Assembly: GCA_013298335.1 (NCBI GenBank)
Contig: JAAFHI010000152.1
Span: 1-7,252, forward strand
DNA length: 7,252 bases
Direction: 5' to 3'
Origin: Actinomycetota bacterium
GTDB taxonomy: Bacteria > Acidobacteriota > Blastocatellia > Chloracidobacteriales > Chloracidobacteriaceae
The notes below the pieces were generated by a model. That model did not search any database. It saw nothing but the letters and a program-made list of their open reading frames with translations, and was not told the origin of the DNA. Positions 1-6,182 of this stretch are shown one piece after another. A program made the translations under genes and the position numbers. Each line of letters opens with the position of its first letter. Within the stretch, counting starts at the first letter, position 1.

Positions 1-180
1 GTTGAAATCGGGCGAGCCGCTGTTGGCCCCCTGCGACTTCACGTCGTTGTAACAGATGGTGTACCGCCGGGAGTATTTCTCGGGGTTGATGAAGACGCTG
101 AATTCGCCGTTCCGTTCCGTGAAATTGCTTTTTTTGTAGGCCGTGATTTTGAGTTTTTCGAGGCCGCCGAGAAATCCCAT
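1..180 (-). CDS. Afp7-like contractile injection system tube/baseplate protein, N-terminal part
   Basis: Only the first 60 codons are in the window; the gene continues past position 1. The translation begins MGFLGGLEKLKITAYKKSNF and continues through an FINPEKYSRRYTICYND segment and a QGANSGSPDFN segment. The LEKLKI.AY, NPEKYS and YND..QG pattern is what I know from the N-terminal domain of eCIS tube proteins (Afp7/Pvc7 type), which form the hub between tube and spike and often carry a C-terminal LysM domain; that part is not visible here. The ATG at 180 is supported by a GGAGG nine bases upstream. It lies one base after the stop of the DUF5908 gene, which suggests translational coupling. Recognition is from remembered family patterns, not a search. 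The missing C-terminus leaves the LysM domain unconfirmed. Confidence 0.8.
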   Translation of the reverse strand, partial: MGFLGGLEKLKITAYKKSNFTERNGEFSVFINPEKYSRRYTICYNDVKSQGANSGSPDFN

Positions 181-181
181 G

Positions 182-361
182 CTACCGGTCCTCCAGACTT
201 TTGAGGATTTTGAGGACCCGCCGGACACAGTCCTCGACGATCTCTTCGCGGTCGACGTCGCGGCACCCCCCCGCGTCGGTCGCCTTTCGTTGCACCGGCC
301 CCGCCTCAGCGCCGTCATCGACGCGGATTCGGATGCCGATTTCATTGATTTCAAGCGCCAT
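182..361 (-). CDS. DUF5908 small eCIS protein (Afp6-like position)
   Basis: A 59-residue protein starting MALEINEIGIRIRVDDG and ending EEIVEDCVRRVLKILKSLED-R. The N-terminal strand (ALEINEIGIRIRV), variable centre and C-terminal amphipathic helix (IVEDCVRRVLKIL) match the layout of DUF5908, a family of very short proteins encoded between the second tube gene and the Afp7-like gene in many eCIS clusters. I know of no established biochemical role. The position equals that of afp6, so a small structural or assembly role near the baseplate is plausible but inferred. The ATG at 361 was chosen because the family starts with this strand and an AAAGG lies nine bases upstream; longer upstream readings of the same frame run into the tube gene. 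The stop is one base from the next ATG. Confidence 0.82.
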   Translation of the reverse strand: MALEINEIGIRIRVDDGAEAGPVQRKATDAGGCRDVDREEIVEDCVRRVLKILKSLEDR

Positions 362-404
362 TTTTTTAAACCTTTCGGGCCCGACCCGGACGGGTGATAC
401 TGCG

Positions 405-935
405 TCAGGCCAGCCGGGCCGCGAACTGGGCGAGTTTGACGGCGACCGAGACGCCGCTTCCGAGGTTGATCCGTTCGAAGTAGTTGTAGGAAAACTCCAG
501 CGTTTCAAAGAGGATCTGATTATTCATCGAGTCCATTGGGGACGTCTCCCAACGGATTGGAAAGGCGTTGACGAACCCCCAGGCGACGAGTGGAAATCCA
601 TCCGGGTTGAGCAGGGTAAGGAGCAGGTTCTGGGGGATGATCGGAATCGAAAACCCGGACCCGATCGTCGCCCCGAACCACTCCGCGAGAAATGACGCCT
701 TGTAGACGAGCCCCCGCTTCAGGACGAGGTTCGAAAACTTCGTGTAGCGGGGGAGGCGATGCACGAACCGGTTCTCGCCTCCCTCCACCACCGTTTCGAA
801 TTCAAGCTCGGCCTGAATGCCGGTTACTTCCTGACAACTGGCGTCGATATTCGTCAGAAGGAAGAGCGGGGTAGCCGATCCGATGACCGTCAGGGTGAAA
901 TAAAACCCTCCGGGCGGATAATAATCTTCCGACAT
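405..935 (-). CDS. Second tail tube protein, Afp5/T4 gp19-like
   Basis: A 176-residue phage-tail/eCIS tube protein. It starts MSEDYYPPGGFYFTLTV and shows the tube fold landmarks: CQEVTGIQAELEFE (residues 34-47), FSNLVLKRGLV (67-77), and FVNAFPIRWE followed by ILFETLEFSYNYFER (121-155). The main tube protein just upstream has equivalents of all these (EVDGLN, GNVTMRKGIF, LNNAFPTKI, VESIELAFETL), so the two are divergent paralogues. In Afp and PVC particles the Afp5-type protein forms the few tube layers next to the hub rather than the bulk tube, and its position before the DUF5908 and Afp7-like genes agrees. It has extra residues relative to the main tube protein: a loop around 81-97 and a C-terminal extension after about 156. 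The ATG at 935 has a GGAG seven bases upstream and lies 12 bp after the preceding stop. Confidence 0.92.
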   Translation of the reverse strand: MSEDYYPPGGFYFTLTVIGSATPLFLLTNIDASCQEVTGIQAELEFETVVEGGENRFVHRLPRYTKFSNLVLKRGLVYKASFLAEWFGATIGSGFSIPIIPQNLLLTLLNPDGFPLVAWGFVNAFPIRWETSPMDSMNNQILFETLEFSYNYFERINLGSGVSVAVKLAQFAARLA

Positions 936-947
936 GACGTGGCTCCG

Positions 948-1400
948 TTACGGCGCGGCGACGACGAGGGTTTCAAAGGCGAGTTCGATGGATTCAACCG
1001 CCACTTCGTTCCCTTCCGATTTCAGATCGGTTCCCGTGATCTTGGTCGGGAAGGCATTGTTGAGCGTCCAGGTCATCTTTGGAGTTCCGGTTTCGTCAAG
1101 CAGACTGATGACGACGGTTCGGCGGGCGATCGTGTTGAGCTTGATTTCGTTGTACCAGTTCCAGAATTTGTTGTCGTTGACGAAGATGCCCTTGCGCATG
1201 GTCACGTTTCCGACCCGGCCGAGCCCCGGCATCTTGATCGGATAGAACACCGGATTGTTGCCGTGGCGGTATTCGATGACCTGAGTTTCGCTGTTCAGGC
1301 CGTCCACTTCCTGAAAACTGACGGAGTCGTCCTCGCCGAGTTTGACGGTGAAATAGAACTTTGGTAACGGCCAGATGTTGTTCTGGGTTTCTCCTGCCAT
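948..1400 (-). CDS. Main inner tail tube protein, Afp1/Hcp-like
   Basis: A 150-residue inner-tube protein; length and pattern are typical of eCIS Afp1/Pvc1 and T4 gp19-type tubes (TIGR02241-like). Landmarks in order: PLPKFYFTVKLG (11-22), FQEVDGLNSETQVIEYR (29-45), IKMPGLGRVGNVTMRKG (55-71), FWNWYNEI (79-86), RRTVVISLLDETG (93-105), WTLNNAFPTKITGTDLKSEG (111-130) and VESIELAFETL (135-145). The protein polymerises as stacked hexameric rings inside the sheath and forms the conduit that is pushed out on contraction. It contains no cysteine. The ATG at 1400 is preceded by a full AAGGAGG with only four bases of spacing, slightly close but strong. The gene follows the sheath gene by 62 bp and precedes the second tube gene by 12 bp, the usual eCIS order. 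Confidence 0.95.
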   Translation of the reverse strand: MAGETQNNIWPLPKFYFTVKLGEDDSVSFQEVDGLNSETQVIEYRHGNNPVFYPIKMPGLGRVGNVTMRKGIFVNDNKFWNWYNEIKLNTIARRTVVISLLDETGTPKMTWTLNNAFPTKITGTDLKSEGNEVAVESIELAFETLVVAAP

Positions 1401-1462
1401 GAGGCCTCCTTGGGAATTGGATCAGGTTAAAATGAAGGATGAAAAACTGCGTTCGCGCGCGG

Positions 1463-3067
1463 TCAGCCGAGGCCTTCCATTTTCTGCTTGAACGTCAGTT
1501 CGATGAATTCCGCCGGGCGAATCATCTGGAGAGTGACCTGAACGATCATGTACCCCTGAAGAATGTCCATTGGGGTCATGGTGCTTCCGAGACCGCACTG
1601 GACGGTGAAGGCTTCGGAGGCGGTTGCGCCCATCAGGCCGCCCTGGGACCAGAACCCCTGAAGGAAATTGGAAACGGTCGAAACCACCGTCACCCAGGTG
1701 TTCCCGTCGTTGGCCGCGAAGACAAACTGGTTAAGGGAGTTCTTGATCGACTGTTCGAGGTAAATCAGGGTGCGGCGGACCTGAATGTACCGGTAGTCGT
1801 TGCTGTTGCCGTCAAGCGTCCGCGCGCCCCAGATGATGGTTCCCCGACCAACGAAATAGCGGATGGCGTCGATGGCTTTTCCGTCCAGCGGCACGTTGAG
1901 GTCACCCTGCTGTTCGTTGTTGAGCTTGATGGTCGGGCCGAGGACGGAATTGAGGGTCACGTTGGCCGGGGCGTTCCACACGCCGCGGTTCTGGTCGACG
2001 GAAGCATAGATTCCGGCAACCGCCCCGCTCGGGGGCAGCACGTCGATTTTGCGGGCGATGATGTTGGCCGTTTTCGGCAGGATCGGGAGCGCGTTGGAAA
2101 GGTTCTGGTTCAGCTTGGTGACGGCGGCCAGGTTGTCCGGATCGGTGATGGCTGGGTCAATCAACCTGATGTATTCCTCGATTTGGAGGAGTTGGGCGTC
2201 CTTGTACAATTGCTGGGCCTGCGGTTTGAGCACGTCGTTTTGGAGCAGGGTGACCTGCGGGGCGTTGGGGGCGGCTTTTGTCCCGATGTTGAAGTTCGTG
2301 TAGTCGATTTCGCTTGGTTGAATCACCGAGGTGTTGAGAAACGGGAAATAGGCCATGCCGTAACTCAGGTGGTCCTCGCCAACGTCACTGCGGAACTGGA
2401 TCAGAAGTTCATCCAGTTTGGTCTTGAAATCCACCGCGTTCTGGTTGAGGGCAAGCGTGCCGTAGACATCCAGAATCGACACGCGGTCCTGAAGGTCGGC
2501 GCACTGCTTGAGCATTTGCTTGGTCAGCGTCGAGAAACCCGTCCGGTCCGGAAGCAGCACCGCGTCTGGCACCACAAGCATGGTTGGTCCGACAACTTCA
2601 CCGATTGCCGTGACGCCCTTTTCAAGTTTGGCGAGTTCGACATCAACCCCACCTGGGCTCGCGCCCTGATCGGTATAGCTCCCGACCGATACGATGAAGC
2701 AGGTTCCGCCCCCATTCAGAAAGAAGAGCCGGAGACTGTTGTACAGATTAAAACTCGATTTTCCGGTCTGGGTAATCGTGAAGTACTTTCCCGCAACCTC
2801 GAAGTCGAAGGAATCCGCCGGGGGCGGTCCCGCAACCATGGCCAGTTCGTATTTCGGCTCGAAACCACGACCGAAAATCGCCTCGTAGTCGGCGAGAGAA
2901 GAAAGCTTGATCGGCTCAAAGTAAATCGGTTTGCCGCTGATTTCGGCTTTTTCGGTGTAACCGATAAAGGCCGGGACGGCGGTCTGGACGCCCACGATTG
3001 ACGGTGGGAAAGCCTCGAGTTCGGTGATGTACACCCCGGGCGTCCTGCGTTGTACGGTAGCTGGCAT
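1463..3067 (-). CDS. Contractile tail sheath protein
   Basis: A 534-residue tail sheath subunit, complete by comparison with family features. The N-terminus PATVQRRTPGVYITELEAFP followed by TAVPAFIGYTEKA (29-41) is the standard sheath start. The conserved C-terminal core includes AGIYASVDQNRGVWNAPANV (351-370), LNVPLDGKAIDAIRYFVGRG (390-409), the WGARTLDGN segment (413-421), YIQVRRTLIYLEQSI (427-441), CGLGSTMTPMDILQGYMIVQ (491-510) and RPAEFIELTFKQKMEG (517-532). Sheath subunits form a helical cylinder around the inner tube that shortens on triggering. Residues about 245-345 form a helix-rich, less conserved insertion typical of larger eCIS sheaths. Only one sheath gene is seen, unlike the three in Afp. 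A strong GGAAGGAG seven bases before the ATG at 3067 supports the start. The last gene in the order DUF4255, unknown, sheath, tube, tube is in place. Confidence 0.97.
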   Translation of the reverse strand: MPATVQRRTPGVYITELEAFPPSIVGVQTAVPAFIGYTEKAEISGKPIYFEPIKLSSLADYEAIFGRGFEPKYELAMVAGPPPADSFDFEVAGKYFTITQTGKSSFNLYNSLRLFFLNGGGTCFIVSVGSYTDQGASPGGVDVELAKLEKGVTAIGEVVGPTMLVVPDAVLLPDRTGFSTLTKQMLKQCADLQDRVSILDVYGTLALNQNAVDFKTKLDELLIQFRSDVGEDHLSYGMAYFPFLNTSVIQPSEIDYTNFNIGTKAAPNAPQVTLLQNDVLKPQAQQLYKDAQLLQIEEYIRLIDPAITDPDNLAAVTKLNQNLSNALPILPKTANIIARKIDVLPPSGAVAGIYASVDQNRGVWNAPANVTLNSVLGPTIKLNNEQQGDLNVPLDGKAIDAIRYFVGRGTIIWGARTLDGNSNDYRYIQVRRTLIYLEQSIKNSLNQFVFAANDGNTWVTVVSTVSNFLQGFWSQGGLMGATASEAFTVQCGLGSTMTPMDILQGYMIVQVTLQMIRPAEFIELTFKQKMEGLG

Positions 3068-3109
3068 AGAGCGACTCCTTCCTGAGTTGACGGAGGTGGC
3101 GTTCTCCTG

Positions 3110-3124
3110 GTTTGAAGTTCAAAC
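3110..3124. repeat. 15-bp palindrome over the stop codon of the 483-residue gene
   Basis: GTTTGAA-G-TTCAAAC is a perfect 7-bp inverted repeat with one central base. It overlaps the stop codon of the upstream gene (3119-3121) and lies 43 bp before the sheath ATG. A one-base centre makes an RNA hairpin with full stems unlikely, so a dimeric protein site or chance is more plausible than a terminator. No T-run follows. Confidence 0.4.
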
Positions 3125-4570
3125 GTAAACGTAGATGTCCGAATACGTTGTGGTTTCAAGCCCCGTGTCCGGGGATGAAACGGCTGGACCCGCCTTCTTC
3201 CGCTCCGCCGGCGAGCAGAGGTTGCGGATCAGCGACTGGCATCCGGGCTCGGCGGCACTCTCCGGAAGCAGGCTTGCGGTCAGCTTCCGGCAGGCCCCGG
3301 CGGGCGTCAGTGGCAAAACCTGTTTCGCCGAAGCGACGGGAAGTCGTTTGACGAGAATTTTTTCTTCGGTCGTCCCCGAACGGCCGCAAAGGAGCTGGAA
3401 ACGGAACTCCGATCGCTGCCGGAGCGGGATGGTCTGTTTGGAAGTAAATCGGTAGGCCGTTTGGCCATTGGCCAGCTCAACCCGGCAGGGGCCGAGAAAA
3501 GTGACGCCCGTTCCTGACAAGTCCTCGATACGCGGGTCGCGCAGAGGCCGACTTTCGGCCGCGGGAACAATGAAGTAGTTCCAGTGTGTCCGTCGGCTTT
3601 GAAAACGAAGAGTGTAGGTCACGGGTGTTACACGGGGATTTTTGGTATTCAGCCCGACGACCGGGTAGACCCCCTCTTTTTTCCCTTTTCGGATTCCCCC
3701 CGGTTTCGTAAAGAGCAAGTCGATAAAACAAAGGGGAATCGGGGCCATTGAGGTGTAAAGGACCAAGTCCGCAGCTTCGACTGGAATCCCGGCCGCGTCG
3801 ACCTTTTCAACGGTGTATTCGCCTTCCGGCAAGCCCGAAAAATCGAGGTAAATGACGTCCCGGCAGACTTCTTCGACCGGGTAGGGATTCAATGTCAGAA
3901 ACTCGTCGAGACGTGCGCATGAAACCCATTCGGGTGTAATTAGCCGGGCGAGCGGAACCGGGACGCACCGCGGCTGGCAATTAACGATTTCGTTGGCGAT
4001 ATCGCGGACGACCACCCGATTGATTCGAAGATCAACCGTCACGGGGTACTGGGTTCCGATGACTTTGACCAGTTGATCGCCCCGGACGAAACGGCCCGGA
4101 TTGAGCAGTACGGTTCCAACCGGTTCGCCGGGATGGGCCGTTCGGTTCGAAAAGTAGAAGTTCGACTTCATCGGATCGGTGGCGATAGGAATTTCGGAAA
4201 AACTGACGAAAAAGGGATTTCCCGTCCAAAGAACGAACGATAGGCGGGGCCAGGCCTCGAAACCTGCCGTCCGCCGGAGATAGTCCACCAGTTGGTCGGT
4301 CCGGCTCCGGTCATAGAGAATGTAGAATCCTGTTTCGTCATTTCTGAAAAGGAGTCCGATCTTTTTCATTCGTGCGGCGGTCGCAGGCGTGGGGTCCGCC
4401 ATGAAATCGGGACACCTGCCGGCGGACGCGTTGTAATAGGTATGCTCAATGGAAACCTTGGCCAGAATGCCGTACTTGTCACTTCCCGGAACCGCCGCCG
4501 CCGGCCCCACCCTCGGTTTGGAGGGAAGAGAAAGTACGCGTTCGAAAGCTCGGTGTGGCTTTGGGTTCAT
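3119..4570 (-). CDS. eCIS-associated protein of unknown function, between cap and sheath genes
   Basis: A 483-residue protein that I cannot place in a named domain family. Residues 33-100 (YGILAKVSIEHTYYN, then ADPTPATAARMKKIGLLFRN, GFYILYDRSRTDQLVDYLRR) resemble, from memory, the start of uncharacterised proteins encoded beside DUF4255 genes in other eCIS clusters. The rest is rich in predicted beta strands and prolines, with no signal peptide, membrane helix or catalytic motif visible. It ends in a hydrophobic TYSDIYVYV strand. There are 11 cysteines (53, 198, 202, 218, 236, 281, 362, 395, 427, 444, 452), many more than in the neighbouring structural proteins. Its place 47 bp after the cap gene and 51 bp before the sheath gene suggests a structural part such as a cap adaptor; this is inference. 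The start at 4570 is uncertain: it has only AGGA ten bases upstream, and residues 1-30 look non-conserved. Confidence 0.85.
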   Translation of the reverse strand: MNPKPHRAFERVLSLPSKPRVGPAAAVPGSDKYGILAKVSIEHTYYNASAGRCPDFMADPTPATAARMKKIGLLFRNDETGFYILYDRSRTDQLVDYLRRTAGFEAWPRLSFVLWTGNPFFVSFSEIPIATDPMKSNFYFSNRTAHPGEPVGTVLLNPGRFVRGDQLVKVIGTQYPVTVDLRINRVVVRDIANEIVNCQPRCVPVPLARLITPEWVSCARLDEFLTLNPYPVEEVCRDVIYLDFSGLPEGEYTVEKVDAAGIPVEAADLVLYTSMAPIPLCFIDLLFTKPGGIRKGKKEGVYPVVGLNTKNPRVTPVTYTLRFQSRRTHWNYFIVPAAESRPLRDPRIEDLSGTGVTFLGPCRVELANGQTAYRFTSKQTIPLRQRSEFRFQLLCGRSGTTEEKILVKRLPVASAKQVLPLTPAGACRKLTASLLPESAAEPGCQSLIRNLCSPAERKKAGPAVSSPDTGLETTTYSDIYVYV

Positions 4571-4617
4571 CGTTGAGAATCCTGAATGCGATGTGCGGCG
4601 TTGGTTTCAAAACGCGG

Positions 4618-5202
4618 TCAGGCCGCGGAATCCGAGGTTTCAGGGCCTTGGACCGCGGGAATTTCGCCCCTCATTGCTCTGCTCTGGAACGTCAGCAACC
4701 GAACCTTGTAATACACCGATGGGAGGTACTTGGCGCTCATCATCCCCATCAGATAGTTCAGGTCGCTGACCGCGAGATTCACCATCTCGAATGTGAGTTT
4801 TTCGATCGAGGCATCAAGGTCGGGCAGCGTGTCGTGAGTGAAGGTCGGGTTTTGCTGAAAGAAGCTGATCGTCTCCGATATCATGGTCAGCCCCTCTCCG
4901 TAGTTCCGGTCTGAGAAGTTGGCGTAATAAAGGAGAAAAAGGTCGATGTAGAGCGGTGGCGTCACGACCGCGTAGAGGTCGCCCTTGACCGGAACGGTTC
5001 GCGTGTAGGTGCTGACGATGGTCTCGTGCTGGATATTGGCGAGGACCATGACAATTTTGTTTTTCGCATCCTCGAATGCGTTCCCGTCCGTGTCCACGAT
5101 GTTCGCCAGGATTACCCAATCCTCGCTGCGCGGGTATTGATTGGCGAAAAACTCGTTCATTTTCTGTCTGACGAGTTTGAGCGTGTGGTAGATGAGGCTC
5201 AT
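4618..5202 (-). CDS. DUF4255 / Pvc16 N-terminal domain tail terminator (cap) protein
   Basis: A 194-residue protein of the DUF4255 (Pvc16_N, Afp16-like) family, close to the usual length for single-domain members. It starts SLIYHTLKLVRQKMNEFF. Landmarks are WVILANIVDTDGNAFEDAKN (29-48), VMVLANIQHET (51-61), TPPLYIDLFLLYYANFSD (81-98), YGEGLTMISETISFFQQNP (101-119), EKLTFEMVNLAVSDLNYLMG (134-153) and LPSVYYKVRLLTFQ (160-173). Afp16-type proteins form the ring that ends tube and sheath polymerisation and fix particle length at the end away from the baseplate. It is the first eCIS gene of the run. The ATG at 5202 fits the family start, but no good Shine-Dalgarno is present (only a short GAG a few bases upstream), so translation initiation may be weak. 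The C-terminal 20 residues are probably disordered. Confidence 0.93.
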   Translation of the reverse strand: MSLIYHTLKLVRQKMNEFFANQYPRSEDWVILANIVDTDGNAFEDAKNKIVMVLANIQHETIVSTYTRTVPVKGDLYAVVTPPLYIDLFLLYYANFSDRNYGEGLTMISETISFFQQNPTFTHDTLPDLDASIEKLTFEMVNLAVSDLNYLMGMMSAKYLPSVYYKVRLLTFQSRAMRGEIPAVQGPETSDSAA

Positions 5203-5414
5203 TCAGTCTCACGACAAGAAAGCGGATTCCAAAAACTGGAAAAAAGGGGAACGGCAATACCGATTTCGAAGAACGAAACGGATCTCGCCACTGTGCCGGA
5301 ATCGGAAACCGCCTCGCTTCCGGCTGGGACGCCCTAATTTCTTGTGCTTGCAAATACAAAATGTCGCGAGTTGAAAAAATGGTACGGAAAAATTCCGCTT
5401 TGTTGATTTTAAAT
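5203..5414 (-). promoter_or_regulatory. Leader/intergenic region upstream of the eCIS operon
   Basis: This is the only gap large enough to hold the operon promoter before the IS material begins. Its distal part (about 5335-5414) is AT-rich compared with the flanking genes. I found no convincing sigma-70 or sigma-54 pair on the minus strand. It contains a 7-bp perfect inverted repeat (GCCGGAA at 5295-5301 and TTCCGGC at 5318-5324, 16-base loop), with no T-run after it on either strand, and a small 5-bp dyad at 5385-5397. Assignment as a promoter region is by position only. Confidence 0.4.
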
Positions 5415-5990
5415 GGGCGTGGCTACTTTGAGTTGGACTCACGCGGCGAGTTTCTCCGCCGTTTCTAATGAGTCGTGGTTGGCGAAATCGGGATAGCGTC
5501 GGGCGTGATCCCGGCGTCGATGAAAGTCCCAGTAGTTATTCCAGTCGCCGTTGAGGTGAATGGCGCGCAAGTCGAGCATGGCCTGTGCGCCGGGGACGGA
5601 CCAGCGCATGCAGGCGCCTTCCATCCGGGTCACGATGAGTTGCTTGCAGGCCGATTCGACGGCGCCGGATCCAATCGGAAAACCGGCCTTCAGGTACTCG
5701 TCATACCTAGTTCTGGAACGATTGTTCACGAGATAATTGATGACCGTCGCGACCGTTTCCTGCTTGGCCCCGCCGCGAATGAGTCCTTTGGCCAGCCGGT
5801 GGCGCAATCCGCCGATGACCTGACCGGCCTGGCCGGCGAGCATCCGGCCCTGTTGCTGGTTCACCCAGGCGGCGGCTTCGGGCGAGCCTTCGGCGTGCAG
5901 ACAGTACGCCGCTTTCCAGAGATATTCGCTCAGATGGTAGAATCGAGGACCTCGACCGCGTCCGGACAGATCTCGACCATTGGCTCATTA
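5415..5990 (-). mobile_element. ISKra4-family insertion sequence remnant
   Basis: The remnant spans the decayed transposase and the short stretch downstream of its stop. The left limit is set at GGGCGTGGCTACTTTGAG (from 5415), because ISKra4-family ends, as I recall, begin with GGG and lie just beyond the transposase stop; this is 24 bp past the stop at 5439. No matching inverted repeat could be found on the other side up to the right edge, which agrees with loss of the 5' half of the element. The right limit near 5990 is where recognisable transposase sequence ends and is approximate. Confidence 0.55.
5439..5980 (-). pseudogene. ISKra4-family transposase, 3' fragment with frameshift
   Basis: The C-terminal third of an ISKra4-type transposase is preserved. 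In one frame it reads FYHLSEYLWKAAYCLHAEGS, then AAAWVNQQQGRMLAGQAGQ, GFPIGSGAVESACKQLI, EGACMRWSVPGAQAMLDLRA and HLNGDWNNYWDFHRRR before the stop at 5439. The GSGAVESACK and MRWSVPGAQAMLDLRA blocks are hallmarks of the family, with the glutamate of VES the likely last DDE residue. Immediately upstream the homology continues in another frame as MVEICPDAVEVLD (5980-5942). The junction reads CTCGATTCTACCAT where an uninterrupted gene would need one more T (LDFYH), so a 1-nt deletion has broken it. The N-terminal two thirds and the first catalytic aspartates are absent. The gene cannot make an active transposase. Confidence 0.85.
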
Positions 5991-6182
5991 GAAGGCGAAA
6001 AACATCCATTTCCCCTTCGTGATTCCTCTCGACCTACCCTTGTAAGCTCAACTTCTACAATAGCTTACGGTTGAGATCGCACCTTCTCAGCTTTTCGTCG
6101 AAAAATTCCCAAAAATGTTTTTTTCTCAGCCAAGGTCATGCCACAACCGTAAGATATTGTAGAAATAGAGTTTAGTAACTGT
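5985..6182. other. Non-coding junction between the two IS remnants
   Basis: A 198-bp stretch without a credible gene, AT-richer than its surroundings. It holds the imperfect inverted repeat described separately and, between the arms, a TTTTCG-T-CGAAAA dyad (6092-6104) and a run of seven T's. Positions about 5990-6041 match nothing I recognise and may be the original target DNA or a lost part of the ISKra4 element. Confidence 0.6.
6043..6174. repeat. Imperfect 31-bp inverted repeat with 70-bp spacer
   Basis: The arms are 6043-6073 and 6144-6174. They match as reverse complements at 27 of 31 positions; the inner 21 bp (6053-6073 with 6144-6164) differ only at 6063. The core, read outward in both directions, is CAACCGTAAG then TATTGTAGAA. 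GTAAG is the kind of sequence that begins IS66-family ends, so each arm could be an IS66 terminus facing outward: one at 6149 leading into the IS66 gene, the other at 6068 belonging to an element once on the left. Alternatively the 132 bp is a miniature element bounded by TA at both ends. The left arm also carries a nested GTAAGCT/AGCTTAC dyad (6042-6048, 6062-6068). Confidence 0.75.

Noticed and set aside
362..404. GC-rich short dyads (CCCG/CGGG) between the second tube gene and the DUF5908 gene, considered as an attenuator
   Set aside because: Stems of 4-5 bp with two-base loops are not stable, and no T-run follows; the stretch simply carries the ribosome binding site.
759..1367. A 202-codon plus-strand open frame across both tube genes
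   Set aside because: It spans two genuine minus-strand genes and their boundary, and has no recognisable motifs.
1439..3001. A long open frame (520 codons) on the plus strand opposite the sheath gene
   Set aside because: It is antisense to a sheath gene with unmistakable motifs over its full length, its translation resembles no protein family, and it arises from codon bias in the GC-rich gene.
2716..3159. A 147-codon minus-strand open frame near the sheath start
   Set aside because: It is an out-of-frame shadow of the sheath N-terminus and of the preceding gene's end, with arginine- and serine-rich low-complexity translation.
5385..5397. Small hairpin CGGAA-AAA-TTCCG, with TACCATTTTTT after it on the minus strand, considered as a terminator of the IS
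   Set aside because: The stem is only 5 bp, and the T-run is offset by five bases, so it does not meet the usual form of an intrinsic terminator.
5331..5400. Possible sigma-70 promoter on the minus strand (TTGTAT or AAATTA as -10)
   Set aside because: No -35 box at acceptable spacing goes with either; the match is no better than expected for AT-rich DNA.
5475..6074. A 199-codon plus-strand open frame
   Set aside because: It is opposite the ISKra4 transposase fragment, whose conserved blocks show that the minus strand was the coding one.
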